Source: a virus. Taken from it: a DNA stretch of 23,895 nucleotides. The notes below the pieces were generated by a model. That model made no database searches. It was given only the letters and a program-made list of their open reading frames with translations, and was not told the DNA's origin. The position numbers and the translations under genes were made by a program. How positions within the stretch are numbered: position 1 is the stretch's first letter; each line of letters begins with the position of its first letter. Location of the stretch: positions 1-23,895 of IMG/VR virus record IMGVR_UViG_3300009086_000103; one strand, written 5' to 3'. This document shows, one piece after another, positions 5,972-10,516 of the stretch.

Positions 5972-6163
5972 ACTTTTTTCAGATATTTGTCTTTTTATTT
6001 GTATAATTAAAGTCTGGAGTTCAGACAAGTATTCATTCGCTTCACCCCTGCCGTAGAAGTAGGGCGTACCACTTGTTGAGTGGTTTATAGAGTCGATACC
6101 ATTGCTGATACCATACTCTAAATCACCCTTATAAGCTTCTAGGAAAGTTAATGTTTCTTCCAT
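5966..6163 (-). CDS. Small hypothetical protein, 65 aa
   Basis: This protein begins MEETLTFLEAYKGDLEYGIS and ends with a helix (ELQTLIIQIKRQIS). Its N-terminus resembles the 7389-7628 protein (TFLEAYKGDLE against EFISAYKGGIK), so the two may be distant paralogues. The ATG at 6163 has GGAAGGA upstream, overlapping the end of the preceding gene. Its last codons and TGA stop lie within promoter cassette copy 1, so the 3' end was either trimmed or created by cassette insertion. Function is unknown. Confidence 0.7.
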   Translation of the reverse strand: MEETLTFLEAYKGDLEYGISNGIDSINHSTSGTPYFYGRGEANEYLSELQTLIIQIKRQISEKST

Positions 6164-6166
6164 TTC

Positions 6167-6520
6167 TTATCCTTCCACTCTATCATGGACAGCGACAGCG
6201 CCGTAGAAATTCACACCAAGCAACCTTTCACAAAGTTCTGAGAACCTTGAGTCAGAAGTTCCAGCGTAGTTACCACCGAACATTGTCCACTTACCTTTCT
6301 TGGATTCTGGAATCAATCGTAGTATTTTCTTACCACCGATTGGTTCTGCCATCACAAGTTCAGCAGCAGGGTAATCTTCAGACGGTTCGAAAGGCCCATC
6401 AGCATTCACAACAGTGAACCCTTTTGCATAGGATGATTCACCACCCATTGTGCAATCAATTGAACCTAACCAAGAATCTTCTTGTCTTGCTTCTTTATAG
6501 ATGTTTACATGTAATCCCAT
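6167..6520 (-). CDS. Hypothetical protein, 117 aa
   Basis: This protein starts MGLHVNIYKEAR and is predicted to be mainly beta, with several Gly/Pro turns (VVNADGPFEPSEDYPAAELV, MFGGNYAGTSDSRF). No cysteine cluster, membrane segment or catalytic pattern is recognised. The ATG at 6520 forms a TAATG overlap with the preceding gene and has GGAG in the right place; an in-frame GTG 9 nt earlier is less likely. It is second in the transcript starting at promoter copy 2. Confidence 0.75.
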   Translation of the reverse strand: MGLHVNIYKEARQEDSWLGSIDCTMGGESSYAKGFTVVNADGPFEPSEDYPAAELVMAEPIGGKKILRLIPESKKGKWTMFGGNYAGTSDSRFSELCERLLGVNFYGAVAVHDRVEG

Positions 6521-6771
6521 TATTTCCACTCCAATTTAAATTTTTCAATCATAATATCACGAACACGTTCTCTGTCGAGACTGTCTCCACCACCCCAAGT
6601 CACTTCTTCAGTAAGAGAATTGAAGTACATCTTGACAGACTTCGCAATCATTTCAGTTGTTGCACCAATAGGATACACACCACCTTTACCATAGAAAGAT
6701 TCTACATAGGTAATGAAGTCAAGCACTTCAGAAACTACCACTTCAACTCTTTCTTTTTCAAACATAATCAT
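6520..6771 (-). CDS. Small early protein, 83 aa, similar to the 7389-7628 protein
   Basis: This acidic protein of unknown function is read from promoter cassette copy 2. The segment GKGGVYPIGATTEMIAKSVK (residues 28-47) matches GEGVVGYGDTAEMIAYVLK in the 7389-7628 protein, including the T-x-EMIA core, which suggests paralogy. A Gly-rich turn (TWGGGDS) and an acidic/basic C-terminal helix follow. The start is ATGATTATG at 6771 or 6765, with AGGAAG upstream. Its stop overlaps the next ATG. Confidence 0.75.
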   Translation of the reverse strand: MIMFEKERVEVVVSEVLDFITYVESFYGKGGVYPIGATTEMIAKSVKMYFNSLTEEVTWGGGDSLDRERVRDIMIEKFKLEWK

Positions 6772-6779
6772 ATTTTAAC

Positions 6780-6835
6780 TTCCTTTTCTCTATCTTATGT
6801 AACCATTATACTTGTTATTAAAACAAATGTCAAGT
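6780..6835 (-). repeat. Early promoter cassette, copy 2 (56 bp)
   Basis: The -35 region, spacer and Shine-Dalgarno side match copies 1 and 3. It differs mainly around the -10 box and the first transcribed bases. Confidence 0.88.
6805..6833 (-). promoter_or_regulatory. Perfect consensus sigma70 promoter (TTGACA-17-TATAAT), cassette copy 2
   Basis: The -35 TTGACA is at 6828-6833, the spacer is 17 nt and the -10 TATAAT is at 6805-6810. Both hexamers are exact consensus. It lies just downstream of tRNA-Arg(ACG) and drives the 6520-6771 gene. Confidence 0.93.
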
Positions 6836-6863
6836 ACTTTTTTCACTTTTTTTCAAAAAAGAT

Positions 6864-6940
6864 TGGTGCGCCTGAAAGGATTCGAACCTTTGACCTTTGG
6901 TTTCGTAGACCAATACTCTATCCAGCTGAGCTACAGACGC
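6864..6940 (-). tRNA. tRNA-Arg (anticodon ACG)
   Basis: This 77-nt cloverleaf has encoded CCA, acceptor GCGTCTG/CAGGCGC (one G-T pair), discriminator A, anticodon arm TTGGT-CTACGAA-ACCAA, and T loop TTCGAAT. A34 is normally deaminated to inosine by host TadA, so it would read CGT, CGC and CGA. It ends the transcript from promoter copy 3 or is processed from it. Confidence 0.95.
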
Positions 6941-6947
6941 ATTAAAT

Positions 6948-7130
6948 TTAATCATAAGTGATTTGGGCCGCATAATCAATTCGATCAAAGATTGCCTCAA
7001 GTTCTGCAATCTTCTCTTTACACTTCATCTTGGCAAATCCGTTGCCAGGCGTTTTCTTTTTAATCTTTTCGATAGTATTCAGCATATCTGAAAAGAATTT
7101 GTGTTGTTCTTGCAACTGTGCGATATCCAT
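6948..7130 (-). CDS. Small helical protein, 60 aa
   Basis: This protein is predicted to be mostly helical, with a heptad-like start (IAQLQEQHKFFSDMLNTIEK) and a second helix (KMKCKEKIAELEAIFDRID). It could be a coiled-coil dimer. The ATG at 7130 overlaps the preceding stop (TAATG) and has GAGGAG upstream, so translation is coupled. It lies 7 nt before tRNA-Arg(ACG). No family is recognised. Confidence 0.7.
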   Translation of the reverse strand: MDIAQLQEQHKFFSDMLNTIEKIKKKTPGNGFAKMKCKEKIAELEAIFDRIDYAAQITYD

Positions 7131-7387
7131 TATACCCACTCCTCGTTTAGTGCTGCTTCTAATAATAAACGTCCCTTCTCACCAGTTGTAACCAACATAC
7201 GGCGGCCCAGTTCATTCTTCATTGCATCTTCTGTGTAAACTTTCGTAGCACCATCATTGTACATAACGCTTACTAATGTTACATCATCTGCATCTTCGTG
7301 TACAGAAGTTATCTCACCTTCTGCAATATAGTTGTCTTTTCCCAATTGGGGATAAACACGAACAACTTCCATACCAACTTCAAACAT
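7130..7387 (-). CDS. Small beta-rich hypothetical protein, 85 aa
   Basis: This begins MFEVGMEVVRVYPQLG and continues with alternating strands (EGEITSVHEDADDVTLVSVM, DGATKVYT), resembling a small beta-barrel (SH3/KOW-like) fold. A helical end (GRLLLEAALNEEW) follows. The fold is only a visual impression. The ATG at 7387 lies 1 nt after the preceding stop region, with GGAG upstream. It is second in the transcript from promoter copy 3. Confidence 0.72.
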   Translation of the reverse strand: MFEVGMEVVRVYPQLGKDNYIAEGEITSVHEDADDVTLVSVMYNDGATKVYTEDAMKNELGRRMLVTTGEKGRLLLEAALNEEWV

Positions 7388-7388
7388 A

Positions 7389-7628
7389 TTATACTAACTC
7401 CATTGCATCATTCCAAAGTTTCCACGCATCATCGTGGTTCTCAAACCCCTCTTCATCAGCAAAGTCCATAGAAGAACTGTGACTAGCACCAGAAGAAAGT
7501 CCTTTAGTTTTTAGGACATAGGCAATCATCTCGGCAGTGTCACCATAACCAACAACACCCTCACCAGAGAACATTTTAATCCCACCTTTGTAGGCAGAAA
7601 TGAATTCGATTTCGTTTTGTTTTGACAT
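7389..7628 (-). CDS. Small early protein, 79 aa, similar to the 6520-6771 protein
   Basis: This is the first gene after promoter cassette copy 3, with AAAAGGAA ahead of ATG 7628. The region GEGVVGYGDTAEMIAYVLK (residues 23-41) resembles the 6520-6771 protein. The start EFISAYKGG resembles the 5966-6163 protein. A Ser/Gly-rich linker (SSGASHSSS) leads to an acidic C-terminus. It is a soluble acidic protein of unknown function. The family likeness of genes sitting behind near-identical promoters suggests duplication of promoter plus gene. Confidence 0.75.
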   Translation of the reverse strand: MSKQNEIEFISAYKGGIKMFSGEGVVGYGDTAEMIAYVLKTKGLSSGASHSSSMDFADEEGFENHDDAWKLWNDAMELV

Positions 7629-7634
7629 GTTTAG

Positions 7635-7690
7635 TTCCTTTTCTCTATCTTACCTATACAGTATACATGTTATTAAAACAAATGTCAAGT
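7635..7690 (-). repeat. Early promoter cassette, copy 3 (56 bp)
   Basis: This cassette differs from copy 1 (5916-5971) at one of 56 positions. It is joined at 7682-7753 to the terminator unit also found at 1-72. Confidence 0.9.
7660..7688 (-). promoter_or_regulatory. Strong sigma70 promoter (TTGACA-17-TATACT), cassette copy 3
   Basis: The -35 is at 7683-7688, the spacer is 17 nt and the -10 is at 7660-7665. It starts directly after the terminator at 7710-7738, insulating the 7389-7628 transcript from the genes upstream. Confidence 0.9.
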
Positions 7691-7753
7691 CTTTTCTTAA
7701 AAAAAGTACAAAAAAAAGTCCTTGCAAAACAAGGACTTAGAAATTATTTTAAA
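7682..7753 (-). repeat. Terminator-plus-promoter repeat, copy B
   Basis: This is the second copy of the unit at 1-72: 55 identical bases (7699-7753) and 14 of 17 in the rest. Copy B is complete on its promoter side because it continues into cassette copy 3. Confidence 0.9.
7710..7738 (-). terminator. Rho-independent terminator after the DUF1127 gene
   Basis: This is identical to the terminator at 29-57: a 9-bp perfect stem, 5-nt loop and U-run on the minus strand. It ends the transcript of the three C-x2-C-D genes. Confidence 0.9.
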
Positions 7754-7768
7754 AAAAGTTGAAAAACT

Positions 7769-7987
7769 TTAGTAGTCCCAACCACCTCTAGGTACAGTTT
7801 TACCCATTGCAATGCTCTTGATATCTCCACGACATATACCCATGTCACTAAGTTCTCTGTCAGTCAATGAATGCAGTTCTCTGTATGCTTTCTTGTCCAT
7901 CTTTGGAGTGATAGCATCTCTAAAGTTTGTATACAAGTCTGCGACTATATCACAGAATGCACAATATGTTGCTGTAATTGTTACCAT
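7769..7987 (-). CDS. DUF1127-type small protein with N-terminal C-x2-C-D motif, 72 aa
   Basis: Residues about 37-62 (AYRELHSLTDRELSDMGICR, then GDIKSIA) match the DUF1127 (YjiS-like) pattern common in Alphaproteobacteria. There, small DUF1127 proteins have been linked to RNA binding and phosphate or carbon regulation. The N-terminal half is unusual for that family: CAFCDIV (Cys9, Cys12, Asp13), then an amphipathic stretch. The ATG at 7987 has GGGGAGC upstream and overlaps the previous gene by 7 nt. It is last of three adjacent genes with C-x2-C-D and is followed by a terminator. A regulatory role on host RNA is inference. Confidence 0.8.
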   Translation of the reverse strand: MVTITATYCAFCDIVADLYTNFRDAITPKMDKKAYRELHSLTDRELSDMGICRGDIKSIAMGKTVPRGGWDY

Positions 7988-8115
7988 GTTGATGCTCCCC
8001 ACATTATAAGTGCAGGCAATACTAGTGGAAATGTTACAAGGAATAACCCCTCAACAATATCACAGAACCTACACACCTTTTCGTTCTCTCTCAGTTTCAT
8101 TATCATTTCACTCAT
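7981..8115 (-). CDS. Tiny membrane protein with C-x2-C-D motif, 44 aa
   Basis: The product starts MSEMIMKLRENEKV, has CRFCDIV (Cys15, Cys18, Asp19), then a hydrophobic span (GLFLVTFPLVLPALIMWG). The ATG at 8115 has GGAG upstream and overlaps the previous TGA (ATGA). A longer upstream frame is not supported. It shares the C-x2-C-D-I-V signature with the 7769-7987 protein. No family is recognised. The membrane span is a clear hydrophobic run. Confidence 0.72.
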   Translation of the reverse strand: MSEMIMKLRENEKVCRFCDIVEGLFLVTFPLVLPALIMWGASTW

Positions 8116-8312
8116 TTCTTGATCTCCATCATTAATTTTTTCGCTTCTGCATGATATCCCATACGAGATAATTCTGATGCAGCTCTTGCTCGTCCAGCCG
8201 ACTCTGTTACTGATATGCATAATATCAATAGTCCTGTTAGTGCCTTACTAATCCAATCACAAACCGCACATGTATGTTTGTAACCTTGGTTTATTAATAA
8301 ACCGACTGACAT
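8112..8312 (-). CDS. Small protein with C-x2-C-D motif and DUF1127-like tail, 66 aa
   Basis: The N-terminal half has CAVCDWI (Cys15, Cys18, Asp19) followed by a hydrophobic stretch (LTGLLILCISV). The C-terminal half (RARAASELSRMGYHAEAKKL) resembles a variant tail of alphaproteobacterial DUF1127-like proteins, though less clearly than the 7769-7987 protein. The ATG at 8312 is preceded by AAAAGGAG. It is the first of three overlapping genes with the same cysteine motif, so the three probably arose by tandem duplication and divergence. Confidence 0.75.
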   Translation of the reverse strand: MSVGLLINQGYKHTCAVCDWISKALTGLLILCISVTESAGRARAASELSRMGYHAEAKKLMMEIKK

Positions 8313-8314
8313 TT

Positions 8315-8470
8315 TTAGGTTCTCCTTTTAGTCATTATGTTGTCGTAATAAGCAAGTACATCGTGATCGTGTAAGTGCTTTACTTCGTTTGAATATTCTG
8401 TCCGTATGAAACGTACAATATCATTCGTCTTTGGTTTTGATTTGAACAAATCCAACATCCATTTTGTCAT
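8315..8470 (-). CDS. Small basic protein, 51 aa
   Basis: This begins MTKWMLDLFKSKPK and continues with a charged helix (DIVRFIRTEYSNEVKHL) and a His/Asp-rich segment (HDHDV). The ATG at 8470 is chosen because AAGAGGAAG precedes it; the longer frame from 8506 would start inside the hairpin at 8495-8517. It ends 2 nt before the first C-x2-C-D gene. No family is recognised. Confidence 0.65.
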   Translation of the reverse strand: MTKWMLDLFKSKPKTNDIVRFIRTEYSNEVKHLHDHDVLAYYDNIMTKRRT

Positions 8471-8494
8471 TTTATTTCTTCCTCTTAAAATGAT

Positions 8495-8517
8495 AAAGGG
8501 ATGCATAGCATCCCCTT
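8495..8517 (-). terminator. Hairpin after the 15-codon frame, possible terminator or leader structure
   Basis: A 10-bp stem (8495-8504 with 8508-8517, one G-T pair) closes a 3-nt loop. Only a short interrupted T-stretch follows on the minus strand (ATCATTTT), so termination would be weak. It may control or stabilise the mRNA ahead of the 8315-8470 gene. Confidence 0.5.
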
Positions 8518-8518
8518 G

Positions 8519-8566
8519 TTAATTATTTTGAGCACTCAGGCTCGCTCTGTCCATTTGATTGGGCAT
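8519..8566 (-). CDS. Possible 15-codon micro-ORF
   Basis: The frame MPNQMDRASLSAQNN (ATG 8566, TAA 8519) has an excellent AAGGAG 9-10 nt upstream and is followed at once by the 8495-8517 hairpin. The length is too short for composition to help. The ribosome site and position between a candidate promoter and a hairpin suggest either a real micropeptide or a leader peptide acting on the genes downstream. Confidence 0.4.
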   Translation of the reverse strand: MPNQMDRASLSAQNN

Positions 8567-8636
8567 TTTTTGAATCTCCTTGGGGGTGGTTCACATTTAT
8601 TTAGGTAAATGATGCTGTCATATGTTACGAAAAGTA

Positions 8637-8665
8637 ATGTTATTTCTGCATACTCGTTATATCAA
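8637..8665 (-). promoter_or_regulatory. Candidate sigma70 promoter (TTGATA-17-TAACAT)
   Basis: The -35 TTGATA is at 8660-8665, the spacer is 17 nt and the -10 TAACAT is at 8637-8642. The match is weaker than the cassette promoters, with one -35 and two -10 mismatches. It lies in the 110-nt gap after the GIY-YIG-like gene and could start the 8.6-7.7 kb transcript. Confidence 0.4.
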
Positions 8666-8677
8666 AAATGCATTTCT

Positions 8678-9106
8678 TTAGAACTTATTCTTGTACTCTT
8701 CTTTAAGTACCTTAGAGCTACCAACTCTAACATTGATGATACCATTATAGTACTCATCACTAAGCAATACTGCTCTGTCGAATTGTTCTTTAGCTTCTAG
8801 ATAACTGAGCATTCCTCTACTTTGACAGTAGTATAGAATCTCTCTGGTGAACTTGTCTTCACCAAGTCCTTTTACATCAGCATTCAAATGATCTGAAGAA
8901 CCCCAATAGGTTCTCCAATCACTTTCTTTACTTGAACGCCGTTTGTTCTTTCTTCCTTTTAGTGGGGGTCTTGTAACCTTGAAACGTGCTAGTTTCTTAC
9001 CAATGTACTTCTGTTCATTAGTAAGATTAGTTATCAGATATACAAAACCCTCACAGTCTTCTGGTAGGTTGTCAACAGGGTCGCCTTTATAAGTCCATTG
9101 TGACAT
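8678..9106 (-). CDS. GIY-YIG-like nuclease domain protein, 142 aa
   Basis: The N-terminal half shows the degenerate GIY-YIG pattern: GFVYLITN (20-27) for the GIY strand and KYIGKK (33-38) for YIG. A basic stretch with Arg residues follows (TRPPLKGRKNKRR). Glu104 in SYLEAKEQFD is a fit for the catalytic glutamate. A DNA-contacting tail is not obvious. Related stand-alone genes in T4-like phages are usually called homing endonucleases, and T4 has a homing endonuclease gene beside its nrd genes. Here the gene lies just after nrdB, consistent with that pattern, but a repair or other nuclease role is equally possible. The ATG shares a base with the preceding stop (TAATG). Confidence 0.7.
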   Translation of the reverse strand: MSQWTYKGDPVDNLPEDCEGFVYLITNLTNEQKYIGKKLARFKVTRPPLKGRKNKRRSSKESDWRTYWGSSDHLNADVKGLGEDKFTREILYYCQSRGMLSYLEAKEQFDRAVLLSDEYYNGIINVRVGSSKVLKEEYKNKF

Positions 9107-9273
9107 TAGTAATCTTCGTCTTCTTCCTCATCGAATAGTTCATCTTCATTATCCTCTTCGATGTTCTCAGAACAAAAAGGGCAGTACTTAACGCCATAAC
9201 TCCATTCATCCATATTATGGGCGATTCTGAATACTGCCTCGCACCCATCACATAAGATTTCTTTTCTACTCAT
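9106..9273 (-). CDS. Small zinc-ribbon protein with acidic tail, 55 aa
   Basis: The product MSRKEILCDGCEAVFRIAHN continues to YCPFCSENI. The pair C-x2-C (8, 11) and C-x2-C (31, 34) forms a probable four-cysteine zinc ribbon. An acidic tail (EEDNEDELFDEEEDED) follows. Similar small zinc proteins occur beside nucleotide-metabolism genes in T4-like phages. It is downstream of nrdB and its stop overlaps the ATG of the GIY-YIG-like gene. The Shine-Dalgarno is weak (AAAGG). A box AATAAATA at 9295-9302 might act as a late promoter. Confidence 0.75.
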   Translation of the reverse strand: MSRKEILCDGCEAVFRIAHNMDEWSYGVKYCPFCSENIEEDNEDELFDEEEDEDY

Positions 9274-9294
9274 AAATTTGTCTGCCTTTTATTA

Positions 9295-9302
9295 TATTTA
9301 TT
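9295..9302 (-). promoter_or_regulatory. Possible late promoter box AATAAATA after nrdB
   Basis: This matches NATAAATA, 22 bp upstream of the zinc-ribbon gene start, in the short AT-rich gap after nrdB. Base composition alone could produce it, so confidence is low. Confidence 0.3.
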
Positions 9303-10503
9303 ATGCGGCGTAAACATCATCCCACTTACCTGTCAAACCAGCAACCTCATATTCGGTTACTCTGTTCTCAAAGAAGTTGGTGTGGTCTGCACCGTTAAGT
9401 ACCCACTCCAACCAAGGTAAAGGATTATCTTTTACTTTGTAGTTACCTTTGAGTCCTAGTTGTAGAAGTCTTCTATCAGTAATGTATCTTACATACTGTT
9501 TCACTTCTTTCTGATCTAGTCCTTCAATGTCACCCATTTTATAAGCCAAGTCAATAAAGTTATCTTCTAACTTCACAGCTTGTCTTGCCATCTCATATAT
9601 ATGTCCCTTAAATTCGTCATCTATAATACGAGGATGTTCTGCACAATATGCCTTGAATAGTTTTGCAATACCCTCAACGTGAATTGATTCGTCACGAATA
9701 CTCCACTCAACTACCTTACCCATACCTTTCATCTTACCGTAGCGTTGAAAATTCAACAACATTACGAATGATGCAAATAGTGCCACACCTTCATTCATTA
9801 CAGATTTCGCCATTGTAAGTCCAAGTCCACGAACAGTGTTTGGATCACTCTCCATCATAAACTCAATCTTATCTGCCATCTCTGTATACTCTAGGAAGGC
9901 ATGATACTCGGCATCAGATAACCCAAGTGTCTCATTAAGAAGTGCATATGCACGTTGGTGAATGGCTTCTCTATTTGCAAAAGAACCAAGCATATTCCGT
10001 ACTTCATTGTTCTTAAACTTTGGTATAAGTTGGTCATAATAGTTCTGTCCTACTGCAACATCAGACTGTGTAAACAATCTTAGAATGTTTGTGATGTATT
10101 CTTTTTCGATTGCACTTACCTTACCAGACTTCCAATCAGACACATCTTCAGACAAGTCAAGTTCATCTTCAATCCAGTGAACCTTCTCATGTCTTGTTGT
10201 GATTTCAACTGCCCAAGGATAGTGGAATGGTTTATATGTTTCTGAGAACACCATCAATCCACCACCTTTCTTTTTGACAAAGGTATCTGCAACAGCAATA
10301 AACTGGTCGTATGTACCAATCAACTTATCATCAATAAAGATTTGTGGTACTGAACGAGCGTTTGGTACACGTTGATAAAATGCAAGACGTTCTTCTTCGT
10401 TATCCATTTTGATTTCTGTGTACTCATATCCATGTGAGTCAAACCAATGTTTGGCCTTCTCACAAAATGGACAATGCGATTTACTATAAATTTCTACTTT
10501 CAT
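9301..10503 (-). CDS. nrdB: Glutaredoxin fused to class Ia ribonucleotide reductase beta subunit
   Basis: This 400-aa protein joins two domains in one frame. Residues 1-76 are a glutaredoxin: active site CPFC (11-14), SVPQIF with the conserved cis-Pro53, and GTYDQF. After a KKKGGG linker, residues 84-400 are NrdB, which makes the tyrosyl radical used by NrdA. Visible ligands are Asp148, Glu179 and His182 (EAIH), Glu238, and Glu272 and His275 (ESIH); Tyr186 is the radical tyrosine. The fused glutaredoxin could re-reduce NrdA directly. ATG 10503 lies 13 nt after nrdA. Met84 (ATG at 10254) follows a purine-rich GGTGGTGGA and starts exactly where a normal NrdB begins, so a separate NrdB could also be made. 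Confidence 0.95.
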   Translation of the reverse strand: MKVEIYSKSHCPFCEKAKHWFDSHGYEYTEIKMDNEEERLAFYQRVPNARSVPQIFIDDKLIGTYDQFIAVADTFVKKKGGGLMVFSETYKPFHYPWAVEITTRHEKVHWIEDELDLSEDVSDWKSGKVSAIEKEYITNILRLFTQSDVAVGQNYYDQLIPKFKNNEVRNMLGSFANREAIHQRAYALLNETLGLSDAEYHAFLEYTEMADKIEFMMESDPNTVRGLGLTMAKSVMNEGVALFASFVMLLNFQRYGKMKGMGKVVEWSIRDESIHVEGIAKLFKAYCAEHPRIIDDEFKGHIYEMARQAVKLEDNFIDLAYKMGDIEGLDQKEVKQYVRYITDRRLLQLGLKGNYKVKDNPLPWLEWVLNGADHTNFFENRVTEYEVAGLTGKWDDVYAA

Positions 10504-10516
10504 TTCTTCTTTACCC

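Noticed and set aside
6424-6945. 173-codon plus-strand open frame
   Set aside because: It runs antisense through two minus-strand genes, a promoter cassette and a tRNA, and has no ribosome site or family resemblance.
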